Below, piece by piece: positions 55,293 through 64,000 of a stretch of 64,000 nt of DNA. The notes below the pieces were generated by a model. It ran no database searches. It was not told the DNA's origin and saw nothing but the letters and a program-made list of their open reading frames with translations. Numbering within the stretch: the first letter of the stretch is position 1; each line of letters starts with the position of its first letter. Source of the stretch: Bradyrhizobium vignae (GTDB lineage Bacteria > Pseudomonadota > Alphaproteobacteria > Rhizobiales > Xanthobacteraceae); the NCBI RefSeq assembly GCF_004114425.1, contig NZ_RDQF01000021.1, positions 62,001 to 126,000 on the forward strand, read 5' to 3'. Both the position numbers and the translations under genes were made by a program.

Positions 55293-58169
55293 TTGCGTCT
55301 GATCAGGTGCCTCGCGCCCATCGCGCTGGGCCTCATGATTCTTGTCGCCGCGTATCCCGCGCGTGCGCTCGACGCCGTCAGCGTCCGTAGCGACGCGCCC
55401 GCGATCGACCTCACCGGCGTGCTCGAGCATCAGCGCAGTGATGCCGATCGCATCCAGGTCTCCACGGCGCCCGGTACCGACGGCATCGTCCGCCGCATCG
55501 AGGTGCGCGCGCGCGAAGGCGGCCAGAACTGGGTGGTGTTCGCGCTCGCCAACAACACCGACGACCAGCTCGACCGCCTGATCGTCGCCCCGCATTACCG
55601 CATCGTCTCCTCAGGATTGCTGTGGCCCGATCTCGGGCTGTCAAGGATCGCGACCATCACGCCTTCGATCGGTGACCGGCCCGAACGTCAGGAAAGCGCC
55701 ACCGCCGACGTGTTCCGCATCACGCTCGACCCCGGCGCCGTCGTCACTTTCGTCGCCGAGCTGCGCACCGACAAGCTGCCGCAACTCTATCTGTGGGAGC
55801 CGGAAGCCTACAAGGACAAGGTCAACTCCTTCACGCTCTACCAGGGCATCGTGATCGGCATCTCCGGTCTGTTGGCTCTCGTGCTCACCATTCTGTTCGT
55901 GGTGAAGGGCAGCATCATGTTCCCGGCGGCCGCGGCGCTGGCCTGGGCGGTGCTGGTCTATATCGGGGTCGATTTCGGCTTCTGGGGCAAGGTGCTCGAC
56001 ATGTCGAACAACGCCGAGCGCATCTGGCGCGCGGCGGGTGAGGCGATCCTGGCGGCGACACTGCTGGTGTTCCTGTTTGCCTATCTCAACCTCAGTCGAT
56101 GGCATGTGCGCTATTCGCACATCACGGTCGGCTGGCTGGCGTTCCTCGGGTCTCTCGTCGCACTCGCCTTGTTCGATCCGGCCGTCGCCTCCGGCATCGC
56201 GCGCATCTCGCTGGTGCTGATCGCCTTCGCCGGCTTTTCGCTGATCGTCTATCTCTCCACCCACGGCTTCGACCGCGCCGTGCTGCTAATCCCGACCTGG
56301 TTCCTCCTCGTGGTCTGGGTGGTCGCAGCCGGCATGACGGTCGCCGGCTCCGTCACCAACGACATCGTCGGCCCTGCCCTGCTCGGCGGCCTCGTGCTGA
56401 TCGTGATGCTGATCGGCTTCACGGTGATGCAGCACGCCTTTGCCGGCGGCGGCGCCACCACCGGCGTCGTCTCCGACATCGAGCGCCGTGCGCTGGCGCT
56501 GGCCGGCTCCGGCGACCTGATCTGGGACTGGGACGTCTCCGCTGACAAGGTCTTCACCAGCCCCGAGACCGAAGCCCTGCTCGGCCTCAAGCGCGGCACG
56601 CTGGAAGGGCCCGCAGCCTCGTGGCTCGAGGTGCTGCATCCGCTCGACCAGGACCGTTTCCGCGCTGCGCTCGACAGCGTGCTCGACCAACGCCGCGGCC
56701 GCCTGGTGCAGGATTTCCGCCTGCGCACGCCGGACGGCCATTTCATGTGGTTCGCGCTGAAGGCCCGCCCCGTCGTCGGCTCCGATGGTGAAGTCTCGCG
56801 CGTGGTCGGCACCCTCACCGACGTCACCGAGCTGCGCAACGCCGAAGAGCGCCTGCTGCACGATTCCGTGCATGACAACCTCACCGGCCTGCCCAACCGA
56901 AAACTGTTCATGGACCGGCTCGGCGCGGTCGCAAACTTCGCCAAGACCGTACCGACGCTGCGGCCGACGCTGATGGTGATCGACCTCGACCGCTTCAAGC
57001 AGGTCAACGATTCCGTCGGGATTGCGGTCGGCGATTCCATCCTGCTGACCCTCGCCCGTCGTCTCACCCGCATCCTCAAGCCGCAGGACACGCTGGCGCG
57101 GCTCGCCGGCGACCAGTTCGGCCTGATCCTGCTGTCGGAGCAGGATCCGGCGCGGATCACCAATTTCGCCGAGACCATCCGCAAGACCATCCGCGCGCCG
57201 ATCGCCTTCAACGATCGCGAGATCTTCCTCACGGCATCGATCGGCCTTGCGCTCTCCGATCCGCAGGTTCAGCTGACGGACGAGATCATCAAGGACGCCG
57301 AGCTTGCGATGTATCATTCCAAGCGCATCGGAGGCGACCGCATCGACGTCTACAAGCCGGCGATGCGTGCGCGGAAGACGGATCGCCTGACGCTGGAGAG
57401 CGAATTGCGCCGCGCCATCGAGCGGCAGGAGATCACCATTCTGTACCAGCCGATCGTGCGGCTGGAGGATCGCTCGATCGCCGGCTTCGAGGCCTTGGCG
57501 CGCTGGGACCACCCGAAGCTCGGCCGCATGGCGCCGTCGGAGTTCATCACCATCGCCGAAGAGACCGGGCTGATCGTCGACCTCGGCATGTTCGTGCTCG
57601 ACCAGACCGCAAAGCAGCTCTCGGTTTGGCAGCGCGCGATGCGCTCGCGCGAGCCGATCTTCGCCTCCGTCAACGTCTCGTCACGGCAGCTGTTGCGCCA
57701 CGACCTCATCCACGACGTCCGCACCGTGCTGTCGCGCTCCTCGGTGGCGCGCGGCACGCTGAAGCTGGAATTGACGGAATCGCTGGTGATGGAGAATCCG
57801 GAGCACGCGGCGCAGATGCTGACGCGGATCCGCGAGCTCGGCACCGGGCTGTCGCTCGACGATTTCGGCACCGGCCACTCGTCGCTGGCCTATCTCCAGC
57901 GCTTCCCGTTCGACACCATCAAGATCGACCAGTCCTTCGTGCGCACCACCAGCCGCGGCACCCGCCCGGTGATCCTGAAGTCGATCATTGCGCTCGCGCA
58001 CGATCTCGGCATGGACGTGGTGGCCGAAGGCGCCGAGACCGATTCCGACGCCGTCGAGCTCTACCAGATGGGCTGCGAATACGCGCAAGGCTTTGCCTTC
58101 GGCGAGCCGATGGACGCGGACGCCGCAATGCGCCTCTTGACGGAAGTGCGGCTGGAAGCGGCGAGCTAG
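55293..58169 (+). CDS. membrane sensor with degenerate GGDEF and intact EAL domains
   Basis: A 958-residue cyclic-di-GMP protein. A signal segment (LAPIALGLMILVAAYPARA) and a periplasmic domain (to about residue 190) are followed by about seven membrane helices (190-390), a PAS domain (about 400-520, SGDLIWDWDVSADKVF), a GGDEF domain whose signature is AGDQF (605-609) and an EAL domain with E733 (GFEALARW), DDFGTGHSSLAYLQRF and VVAEGAET. The active site of the cyclase half is lost while the phosphodiesterase half looks complete, so net c-di-GMP hydrolysis is expected, perhaps with GTP sensing by the dead domain. The start is TTG (55293) after GGAGAG. Confidence 0.92.
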   Translation: MRLIRCLAPIALGLMILVAAYPARALDAVSVRSDAPAIDLTGVLEHQRSDADRIQVSTAPGTDGIVRRIEVRAREGGQNWVVFALANNTDDQLDRLIVAPHYRIVSSGLLWPDLGLSRIATITPSIGDRPERQESATADVFRITLDPGAVVTFVAELRTDKLPQLYLWEPEAYKDKVNSFTLYQGIVIGISGLLALVLTILFVVKGSIMFPAAAALAWAVLVYIGVDFGFWGKVLDMSNNAERIWRAAGEAILAATLLVFLFAYLNLSRWHVRYSHITVGWLAFLGSLVALALFDPAVASGIARISLVLIAFAGFSLIVYLSTHGFDRAVLLIPTWFLLVVWVVAAGMTVAGSVTNDIVGPALLGGLVLIVMLIGFTVMQHAFAGGGATTGVVSDIERRALALAGSGDLIWDWDVSADKVFTSPETEALLGLKRGTLEGPAASWLEVLHPLDQDRFRAALDSVLDQRRGRLVQDFRLRTPDGHFMWFALKARPVVGSDGEVSRVVGTLTDVTELRNAEERLLHDSVHDNLTGLPNRKLFMDRLGAVANFAKTVPTLRPTLMVIDLDRFKQVNDSVGIAVGDSILLTLARRLTRILKPQDTLARLAGDQFGLILLSEQDPARITNFAETIRKTIRAPIAFNDREIFLTASIGLALSDPQVQLTDEIIKDAELAMYHSKRIGGDRIDVYKPAMRARKTDRLTLESELRRAIERQEITILYQPIVRLEDRSIAGFEALARWDHPKLGRMAPSEFITIAEETGLIVDLGMFVLDQTAKQLSVWQRAMRSREPIFASVNVSSRQLLRHDLIHDVRTVLSRSSVARGTLKLELTESLVMENPEHAAQMLTRIRELGTGLSLDDFGTGHSSLAYLQRFPFDTIKIDQSFVRTTSRGTRPVILKSIIALAHDLGMDVVAEGAETDSDAVELYQMGCEYAQGFAFGEPMDADAAMRLLTEVRLEAAS

Positions 58170-58180
58170 ATTCTCTTACC

Positions 58181-58435
58181 CTGCCCACAAGGCAGGGGAA
58201 TCGCATATGAGTCGTGGCGGCCTGAGCGCACGTCTCGTCCTTGGAGACGGCGCTTACGCGCCTCCTGATCAGGATGAGGCTAGTCAGCATCAGGGCCCGT
58301 TGAAACTGCTGCCGCGCAATGCGTCCTCATCCCGAGGAACCCGCCCAAAGCGGGCGTCTCGAAGGATGGCAACAGCAAATGCTCTCAAATGCGATAGCCC
58401 TGCCGCCCTCCAGGGAGGGTGGCAGCGTGCCGCAC
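58181..58435. repeat. composite repeat region with family A (copy 3) nested inside
   Basis: A 255-bp block. It opens with the hairpin CCCTGCC/GGCAGGG, then the outer arm ATCGCATATGAGTCGTGGC, a middle part, the family A core at 58324-58369 (CCCGCCCAAAGCGGGCGTCTCGAAGGATGG in part), and the closing arm AATGCGATAGCCCTGCC. The same order of outer arms around a family A core is seen in reverse orientation at about 31815-31935. No gene is seen here. Confidence 0.75.
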
Positions 58436-58438
58436 GCG

Positions 58439-58702
58439 CTACCGCCGCCGGTCGCTCTTCTGCTTCCTGAACCGCACGCTCTGGCCATCAGGCATCCGCA
58501 TCGCCACGAAGCCGGCGGCGAGGCAGGCTTCGCGTTGCGGCATCTGGATGTCGGGGCTGCGCAAGCTGTCCCACCAGGAGGCACGATGCGCTGCGCGCGG
58601 CAGTGCCGCGCCGATGATCTCCTCGATCTGCTCGAAGCTCAGCACGAACTCGTCCTGCTTCTGCCGCATCAGATAATCGCGCAACGCGTGGTAGTCGTTC
58701 AC
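58439..58702 (-). CDS. small DUF7662-like protein
   Basis: An 87-residue protein, NDYHALRDYLMRQKQDEFVL, then SFEQIEEIIGAALPRAAHRA and SWWDSLR. The SFEQIEEIIGxxLPxxAxxxxxWW pattern is the core of a small widespread domain (DUF7662 in my recollection) found in many bacteria and linked to restriction-type or DNA-related contexts in some. The GTG start at 58702 was chosen because GAGAGG lies six bases upstream; the longer frame has no similarity. Function unknown. Confidence 0.75.
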   Translation of the reverse strand: MNDYHALRDYLMRQKQDEFVLSFEQIEEIIGAALPRAAHRASWWDSLRSPDIQMPQREACLAAGFVAMRMPDGQSVRFRKQKSDRRR

Positions 58703-58844
58703 AATCGTCCTCTCGTCCCGCTCACATGCGGCTGCCCAAAACCGTGCGCCGCATACACCGATTCTTAACTCATTGCGGCAGCGCCGTCCTGCCTTAAACA
58801 CTGCTCAAGCTTTCGGGCGCATCCACTAGTGCCAGGAGCGAACA

Positions 58845-60341
58845 ATGTTGTCTGGATGGCGCGACGTCACGGCCCGCCAGCCGTGGCGGATTTCGGCGAA
58901 GCTGCTGATCATCTCGTCCGTGGTGACGGTGATCGGCTTCTCCGCCATTTGCGCCAACGTGATGCTGGACATGCGCCGCGGCGAGGAGGCGCTCGCCCAC
59001 CAGACGCTGGAGAACCTCGCGACGACCATCGAGTCCGACATCAGCCGCAACATCGAGATCTACGACCTGTCGCTGAAGGCGGTCGCCGCCAACATGCTGC
59101 TGCCCGAGCTCGCGACGGTCTCCAAGCCGATCCGTCAACTGATCCTGTTCGACCATGCGGCCACCGCCAGGCATTTCGGCGCCATCCAGGTATTCGATGC
59201 CGAGGGCCGGCTGACCATCGACGCCTCCACGCTCGATCCCCTCCCCGACAACCGCAGCGAGGAGGACTACTTCAGGGTTCATCGCGACAATTCGGAGCTC
59301 GGGCTCTTCATCAGCCGCCCGATGCTGTTTCGCGGCGCCTATTCCATCGTGCTGAGCCGGCGCATCAGTGACGGTGACGGCGGCTTCATGGGCGTCGTCG
59401 CAGGCTCGATCCGCTTCAGCTATTTCCACGAATTGTTCGAGCGTCTGAACCTCGATCCCGACGACACCATCACCGTGCTCAAGCGCGACCGCACCATCAT
59501 GATGCGGCGGCCGTTCGATCTCGACATCATCGGCACGAACCTGAACGACCGCCAGAACTGGAAGGCCGACAATCTCCCGGCCGGCGCCTCGTATTCGGGA
59601 CAGGGCCCGGTCGATGCGACGCTGCGGCTCTATGTCCGCAGCAGCAACGGTGGACCGCTGTTCGTGGTGGCGGGCAAACCCCTGGCCGCAGTGTTCGCGC
59701 TCTGGGAGAAGGAGGCGCTCCGCATCGGCGTCGTGGTGCTGGCGCTCGCGCTGTTCGTGCTGGGATCGACGCTGGTGCTCGCGCGCGAGATCGGCCGGCG
59801 CGCCGATGCCGAGCGCAAGCTCGAGGAGATGGCGACGACGGACGCGCTCACGGGCCTGAAGAACCGCCGCAAATTCGATTCCGTCATCGACGCCGAATGG
59901 CGACGCGCCATGCGCCAGAAGGCACCGATCGCGCTGTTGATGATCGATGCCGATCATTTCAAGGCCTACAACGACACGTTCGGCCATCAGGCCGGCGACC
60001 AGGTGCTGGTGGGCATCGCCATCTGCATTTCCGATTCGGTGAGCCGCGCCGGCGACTGCGCCGCGCGTTATGGCGGCGAGGAATTCGCCGTGCTGCTGCC
60101 GAACACCTCGGCTGCCGATGCCTTCAAGGTGGCCGAAACGATCCGCCTCAAGGTGCAGGGCTGGTCCGACGATCAGGCAAGCACAACTGTCTCCTGCGGC
60201 ATCGCCGGTCTCGTCCCTGCCGCCGGCATGGACTGGTCGGTCCTCGTTGCCGCCGCCGACAAGGCGCTCTATGCCGCCAAAGCCGGTGGGCGCAACCAGT
60301 CCGTGGTCGCGAGCCTGCCGAAGCTGTCGCTGGTGGCGTGA
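58845..60341 (+). CDS. membrane diguanylate cyclase with periplasmic sensor domain
   Basis: A 498-residue protein with a membrane helix at about 18-42, a periplasmic Cache-like sensor (43-285), a second helix (about 292-315) and a GGDEF domain. The active-site loop is GGEEF (410-414) and the product-inhibition site RxxD is RAGD (401-404), so the cyclase looks active and feedback controlled. It begins 143 bp from the divergent small gene and lies 0.7 kb after the EAL-type protein, giving enzymes of opposite activity close together. Confidence 0.93.
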   Translation: MLSGWRDVTARQPWRISAKLLIISSVVTVIGFSAICANVMLDMRRGEEALAHQTLENLATTIESDISRNIEIYDLSLKAVAANMLLPELATVSKPIRQLILFDHAATARHFGAIQVFDAEGRLTIDASTLDPLPDNRSEEDYFRVHRDNSELGLFISRPMLFRGAYSIVLSRRISDGDGGFMGVVAGSIRFSYFHELFERLNLDPDDTITVLKRDRTIMMRRPFDLDIIGTNLNDRQNWKADNLPAGASYSGQGPVDATLRLYVRSSNGGPLFVVAGKPLAAVFALWEKEALRIGVVVLALALFVLGSTLVLAREIGRRADAERKLEEMATTDALTGLKNRRKFDSVIDAEWRRAMRQKAPIALLMIDADHFKAYNDTFGHQAGDQVLVGIAICISDSVSRAGDCAARYGGEEFAVLLPNTSAADAFKVAETIRLKVQGWSDDQASTTVSCGIAGLVPAAGMDWSVLVAAADKALYAAKAGGRNQSVVASLPKLSLVA

Positions 60342-60354
60342 GGCGCTCTCCCCC

Positions 60355-60443
60355 CGTCATTGCGAGGAGCTCTTGCGACGAAGCAAATCCAGACTTTCTC
60401 CGCGGAAAGATTCTGGATTGCTTCGCTTCGCTCGCAATGACGG
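60355..60443. repeat. palindromic intergenic repeat, family C (copy 2)
   Basis: About 89 bp between the convergent diguanylate cyclase and galU genes. CGTCATTGCGAGGAGC and GCTCGCAATGACGG form the ends, and AAATCCAGA/TCTGGATT with GAAGCAA/TTGCTTC the inner part. It can fold as a single long hairpin and may act as a bidirectional transcription end. Confidence 0.88.
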
Positions 60444-60449
60444 CGGGAG

Positions 60450-61325
60450 CTACTGCCCCAGATACTTCTTCATCTCGGCGATCAGGCCGTCGCGCAATTC
60501 CGGGCGCTTCATGCCGTAGGCGATGTTGGCGCGCAGGAAGCCGGGCTTGGAGCCGCAATCGTGGCGCTCGCCCTCGAACTCGACGCCGTAGAATTTCTGC
60601 GTCTTGGCAAGTCCGATCATGGCGTCGGTGAGCTGGATCTCGCCGCCGGCGCCGCGCTCCTGGGTCTCCAGGATCTTGAAGATCTCGGGCTGGAGGATGT
60701 AACGGCCGGTGATCGAGAGGTTGGAGGGCGCCGTGCCCTTGGCCGGCTTCTCGACCATGCCGTCGACCTCGAACATCTTGCCATTGCGCTTGCCGACGCC
60801 GCAGATGCCGTATTGATGGGTCAGGTGATCGGGCACCGCCTCGACCGCGATCAGATTGGATTTCTCGCCAAGCGAGGATGCCATCTCGATCATCTGCTTC
60901 AGGCAGCCGGGCGTGTTGAGCACGAGCTCGTCGGGCAGCACGACCGCGAACGGCTCGTCACCGACGATGTCGCGCGCGCACCAGACGGCGTGGCCGAGAC
61001 CGAGCGGCGCCTGCTGGCGGGTGAAGCTGACGGCACCGGCGTCGGGCTGGTTCTGCGCCAGGATGTCCTGCTCGGCCTTCTTGCCGCGCGCGGCCAGCGT
61101 CGCGTCGAGCTCGAACATCCGGTCGAAATGATCCTCGATGACGCTCTTGTTGCGGCCGGTAACGAAGATGAAGTGCTCGATGCCGGCTTCCTTCGCTTCG
61201 TCGTAGACGTACTGGATCAGGGGCTTGTCGACGATGGTCAGCATTTCCTTCGGCATCGCCTTGGTGGCAGGCAGGACGCGGGTGCCGAGGCCGGCGACTG
61301 GGAATACAGCTTTGCGAATTTTCAT
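60450..61325 (-). CDS. galU: UTP-glucose-1-phosphate uridylyltransferase
   Basis: A 291-residue nucleotidyltransferase that makes UDP-glucose for exopolysaccharide and lipopolysaccharide. It starts MKIRKAVFPVAGLGTRVLPA followed by TKAMPKEMLTIVDKPLIQYV, the GalU signature, and has EKPAKGTAPSNLSITGRYIL. The ATG at 61325 was chosen because the family begins at this motif. It converges with the diguanylate cyclase gene. Confidence 0.96.
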   Translation of the reverse strand: MKIRKAVFPVAGLGTRVLPATKAMPKEMLTIVDKPLIQYVYDEAKEAGIEHFIFVTGRNKSVIEDHFDRMFELDATLAARGKKAEQDILAQNQPDAGAVSFTRQQAPLGLGHAVWCARDIVGDEPFAVVLPDELVLNTPGCLKQMIEMASSLGEKSNLIAVEAVPDHLTHQYGICGVGKRNGKMFEVDGMVEKPAKGTAPSNLSITGRYILQPEIFKILETQERGAGGEIQLTDAMIGLAKTQKFYGVEFEGERHDCGSKPGFLRANIAYGMKRPELRDGLIAEMKKYLGQ

Positions 61326-61524
61326 GTGATCGATCGAATACCTGAGGACGTGAACGGAGCAATGGCATCTTGCTAGCCTGTTTGCAGCCGCCAACAAAGG
61401 CGGATGTGGGGCCTCGCCCCGACAGAGTTAAGAAAAAGGCCGCCACCAAAATTTCACCTTTGTTAAGCTATTGGCAACGCTAACCAGGCCTCCTGTGGCG
61501 GATTTTCGGGCCGACGGGTGGGAC

Positions 61525-62907
61525 ATGATGCAATCAGTGGCAGGACGGGTTGGATTCCTGGCCGGGACAGCGATGATCGCGGCAGCTTTGCTGATGCCGG
61601 CATGCGCGCACGCCCAGGCGCAGAACGGCCTGTCCAATCTGTTCGGCGGCATCTTCTCCGGCCAGAATTCGGCGCCAACGCAAGCAGCGCCCGGCGGCGC
61701 GCAGACGGGAGCGTTGCCTTGGAGCGGCGAGGACGGCGCCTCCGGCCATCCGCTGATGACGGCTGCCGCGATCCGCGAGGCCGCCGGCAACTTCGACAAT
61801 TGCGTCGCGGCGATGTGGCCTGATGCCGCACGGCGCGGCATCACCCAGGAGAATTTTGAGCGCTTCACCGCCGGGCTCTCTCCTGACCTGCGCATCATGG
61901 ACCTCATGGACTCGCAGCCGGAGTTCACCAAATCGATCTGGGACTATCTCGACATCCTGGTGAACGACAACCGCCTCGCCAAGGGCCGCGAGATCCTCGC
62001 CAAATACAAGGCGCAGTTCGACGCCACCGAAAAGGCCACCGGCGTCGACCGCTACATCATCGCCTCGATCTGGGGCATCGAATCCAACTACTCGACGCAG
62101 ATGGGCGACCGCAGCGTGCTGCAATCGACCGCGACGCTCGCCTGCATCGGACGCCGCCAGGCCTATTTCAAAGATGAGTTCCTCTCCGCATTGGAGATCC
62201 TCAACCGCGGCGATCTGCGCCCGGAGCAGATGCGCGGCTCCTGGGCCGGCGCCTTCGGTCCGACCCAGTTCATGCCGACCGCGTTCAAGCGTTTTGCGGT
62301 CGACGGCGATGGAGATGGACGGCGCGACGTCGTCGACAATCCGGCCGACCTGATTGCATCGACTGCCAACAATCTGAAGAAGGATGGCTGGCAGCCCGGC
62401 CAGACCTGGGGCTTCGAGGTCGTGGTGCCCGAAGGATTCAACTACATGCTGGCCGACCGCGCCAAGGCGATGCCGATCGCGCAATGGGAGAAGCTCGGGC
62501 TCAGGCGGGCGAATAACCAGCCCTTCCCGCATCCGGCGGAGAAAGCCTACCTGCTGGCGCCGGCAGGCGCGCAGGGGCCAGGCTTCCTGATGCTGCAGAA
62601 CTACCGCGTCATCATGAAGTACAATCCGGCCGAAGCCTATGCGCTGGCGATCGGCCATTTCGCCGACCGTCTGCGCGGCGGGCAGCCCTTCGTGCAGCCC
62701 TGGCCGCGCCAGGAGCGCGAGCTGTCGCGGACCGAGCGGCTGGAACTGCAGCAGCTCTTGGCCCAGCGCGGCTTCTACAAGGGCACTCCGGACGGCCAGT
62801 TCGGCAGCCAGACACGGGAAGCCCTGCGCAACTTCCAGGCCTCGATCGGGATGCCCGCCGACGGATTTGCCTCGTCCGACGTGCTGGACCGGCTGCGCGG
62901 GCGGTAA
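61525..62907 (+). CDS. lytic murein transglycosylase, MltB type, with PG-binding domain
   Basis: A 460-residue periplasmic enzyme that cleaves peptidoglycan. A signal peptide (about residues 1-32, FLAGTAMIAAALLMPACAHA) is followed by the SLT family 3 domain with catalytic E186 (IWGIESNYSTQMGD) and the segments GSWAGAFGPTQFMPTAFKRF and GDGDGRRDV. A C-terminal PG_binding_1 domain lies at about 395-460 (LQQLLAQRGFYKGTPDGQFG). The ATG at 61525 was chosen as the one giving a normal signal peptide; the next codon but one is also ATG. Confidence 0.93.
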   Translation: MMQSVAGRVGFLAGTAMIAAALLMPACAHAQAQNGLSNLFGGIFSGQNSAPTQAAPGGAQTGALPWSGEDGASGHPLMTAAAIREAAGNFDNCVAAMWPDAARRGITQENFERFTAGLSPDLRIMDLMDSQPEFTKSIWDYLDILVNDNRLAKGREILAKYKAQFDATEKATGVDRYIIASIWGIESNYSTQMGDRSVLQSTATLACIGRRQAYFKDEFLSALEILNRGDLRPEQMRGSWAGAFGPTQFMPTAFKRFAVDGDGDGRRDVVDNPADLIASTANNLKKDGWQPGQTWGFEVVVPEGFNYMLADRAKAMPIAQWEKLGLRRANNQPFPHPAEKAYLLAPAGAQGPGFLMLQNYRVIMKYNPAEAYALAIGHFADRLRGGQPFVQPWPRQERELSRTERLELQQLLAQRGFYKGTPDGQFGSQTREALRNFQASIGMPADGFASSDVLDRLRGR

Positions 62908-63076
62908 AATCGCGCCGAAAGTAACCCTGAACGGGGATTTTGGCCGGCAGCTTTAACGGAGCCGGCTGTTCCCCGGTGTATGGGACAAGAATCTGCGATG
63001 GAATTTGCCCGTTTGGCGCCTGATTCCGTTATTATGTCGAGCTACTCCTATCCCCATTGCGCGTGCCCGAGATCGC

Positions 63077-64000
63077 ATGTCGAAGAAGTCCCTGTTCAAG
63101 GCGCTGACCGAGACCGGCCCGTTGATCGCGCTGGGGACGGCGCTTGCGATCCTGGTCTCGGTCGCAGGACCTGCCTCGGCACAGTTCTTCAACTTCCCCG
63201 GCTTCGGCGGCCCGCCGCAACGTTCGGCCCCACCGCCCCGGGGCGGCGGAGGTGGCGGCTGGTTCGGCGGCGATTTCTTCGCGCCGTTCCAACAGCCGCC
63301 GCCGCAGGCACCGCGCCAGGATTTTTCGCGCGCGCCGGCACCAGCCAAGCGCGACACGATTCCTGAGAAGAACGTGCTGGTGATCGGCGACGCCATGGCC
63401 GACTGGCTCGCCTATGGCCTCGAAGACGCCTACGCCGAGCAGCCCGACATGGGCGTGATCCGCAAGCACAAGACCACGTCCGGCCTCATCAAGTATCAGC
63501 CGAAGGGCGAGCCCGCGGACTGGGCGGCCGCAGCCAAGGGCATTCTCGAGACCGAGAAGCCCGACGTGATCGTCGTCATGCTCGGCCTCAACGACCGCAT
63601 CGCGATCCGCGAGCCCGCCGCCGACAAGTCGGACAAGGCTTCAGACAAGGACAAGAAGAACGACAAGGGCGCGCGCGCCAAGCAACCGGCCAAGCCCGGC
63701 GACGCCAGGCCCGGCGACGCCAAGCCCGACACCGCCGCCAAGCCTGACGATAAGCCTGCCGATGCCGACCTGCCGCAGGACGACGCCGACAATGCCGACA
63801 CGCCGGCGGCCGCGCCGGAGAAGACTGCGCGCAATCCCAATGGCCTGTACGAATTCCGCGACGAGCGCTGGGTCGAACTCTACGGCAAGAAGATCGAGGA
63901 GCTCGCGGGCGTCCTCAAGGCCAAGGGCGTGCCGGTCCTTTGGGTCGGCCTCCCCGCAGTTCGCGGACCGAAGGGCACCGCGGACACGCTGTTCCTGGAT
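63077..64000 (+). CDS. DUF459/SGNH-hydrolase-type exported protein (partial)
   Basis: A frame of 308 codons open to the right edge of the window. The signal peptide is at about residues 1-36 (LFKALTETGPLIALGTALAI and on to ASAQ), followed by a Gly/Pro-rich segment (37-90). The SGNH-like core begins NVLVIGDAMADWLAYGLEDA and includes VIVVMLGLNDRIAI (block III, with the Asn). An Ala/Asp/Lys-rich insertion of about 65 residues (185-250) interrupts the domain before NGLYEFRDERWVELYGKKIE. In block I the usual catalytic Ser is replaced by Ala (GDA, not GDS). The C-terminal catalytic block is outside the window. Confidence 0.85.
   Translation, partial: MSKKSLFKALTETGPLIALGTALAILVSVAGPASAQFFNFPGFGGPPQRSAPPPRGGGGGGWFGGDFFAPFQQPPPQAPRQDFSRAPAPAKRDTIPEKNVLVIGDAMADWLAYGLEDAYAEQPDMGVIRKHKTTSGLIKYQPKGEPADWAAAAKGILETEKPDVIVVMLGLNDRIAIREPAADKSDKASDKDKKNDKGARAKQPAKPGDARPGDAKPDTAAKPDDKPADADLPQDDADNADTPAAAPEKTARNPNGLYEFRDERWVELYGKKIEELAGVLKAKGVPVLWVGLPAVRGPKGTADTLFLD

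Noticed and set aside
62980-63366. 128-residue plus-strand ORF at the right end
   Set aside because: It lies in a different frame from the DUF459 protein that starts at 63077, which has a signal peptide and SGNH motifs.

Overview
This is GC-rich chromosomal DNA from an alphaproteobacterium of the order Rhizobiales, most probably Bradyrhizobium. The evidence is the protein set (RcdA/DUF1465, ZapA next to a DUF4164 protein, DUF1192, RuvCAB with YebC), a 6S RNA candidate in the alphaproteobacterial position between zapA and 5-formyltetrahydrofolate cyclo-ligase, a FixK-type box, and several families of long palindromic intergenic repeats of the bradyrhizobial kind. No nod, nif, phage-structural, CRISPR, rRNA or tRNA genes were seen. 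The genus is inferred from recognition, not from a search.

Left part (1-14.8 kb): two transport and catabolism loci. At 1-2957 (minus) is a polyamine-type ABC importer (binding protein, ATPase, permease; the permease is cut by the window edge) with a divergent LysR regulator at 3230. At 4143-12949 (minus) lies a tightly packed, largely overlapping run of nine genes: an N-carbamoyl-D-amino-acid-hydrolase-like enzyme, a polar amino-acid ABC importer with two paralogous binding proteins, an HpPgdA/imidase-like polysaccharide deacetylase, an Asp/Glu/hydantoin racemase family protein, a peptide-type binding protein and a TRZ/ATZ-type amidohydrolase. A divergent LysR gene (13101) and a class I glutamine amidotransferase follow. 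Together they look like uptake and breakdown of a cyclic amide, ureido or N-carbamoyl compound; the substrate is unknown. This is the best candidate for an undescribed system.

Middle part (14.9-32.7 kb): a DUF1348 protein, a YbgC thioesterase, a Tat-exported metallophosphoesterase, ruvC-ruvA-(unknown membrane protein)-ruvB and yebC on the minus strand, then a soluble chemotaxis receptor. At 22.6-25.8 kb is a patch of accessory character with a broken DUF5131 gene, an outer-membrane beta-barrel protein, an LTxxQ/Spy-like periplasmic protein with a FixK-type box upstream, and repeats. A three-gene periplasmic molybdenum hydroxylase (2Fe-2S subunit, Mo subunit, triheme cytochrome c) follows, then a minus-strand group of DUF4164, zapA, 6S RNA, 5-FCL and a YmdB-like phosphoesterase.

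Right part (33-64 kb): central carbon genes tkt-gap-pgk-fba(class II)-fba(class I), then a ThiE-like protein, a Sel1-repeat protein and an inositol-monophosphatase-family enzyme; an RND efflux pump with its adaptor; a MotA/OmpA-like proton-channel pair; an ABC exporter; rpmE; rcdA with a candidate small RNA upstream; a quinone oxidoreductase; two cyclic-di-GMP proteins (one EAL enzyme with a degenerate GGDEF domain, one intact diguanylate cyclase); galU; an MltB-type lytic transglycosylase; and a DUF459/SGNH protein cut by the right edge. Intergenic spaces are repeatedly filled by palindromic repeats that fall into at least four shared families.
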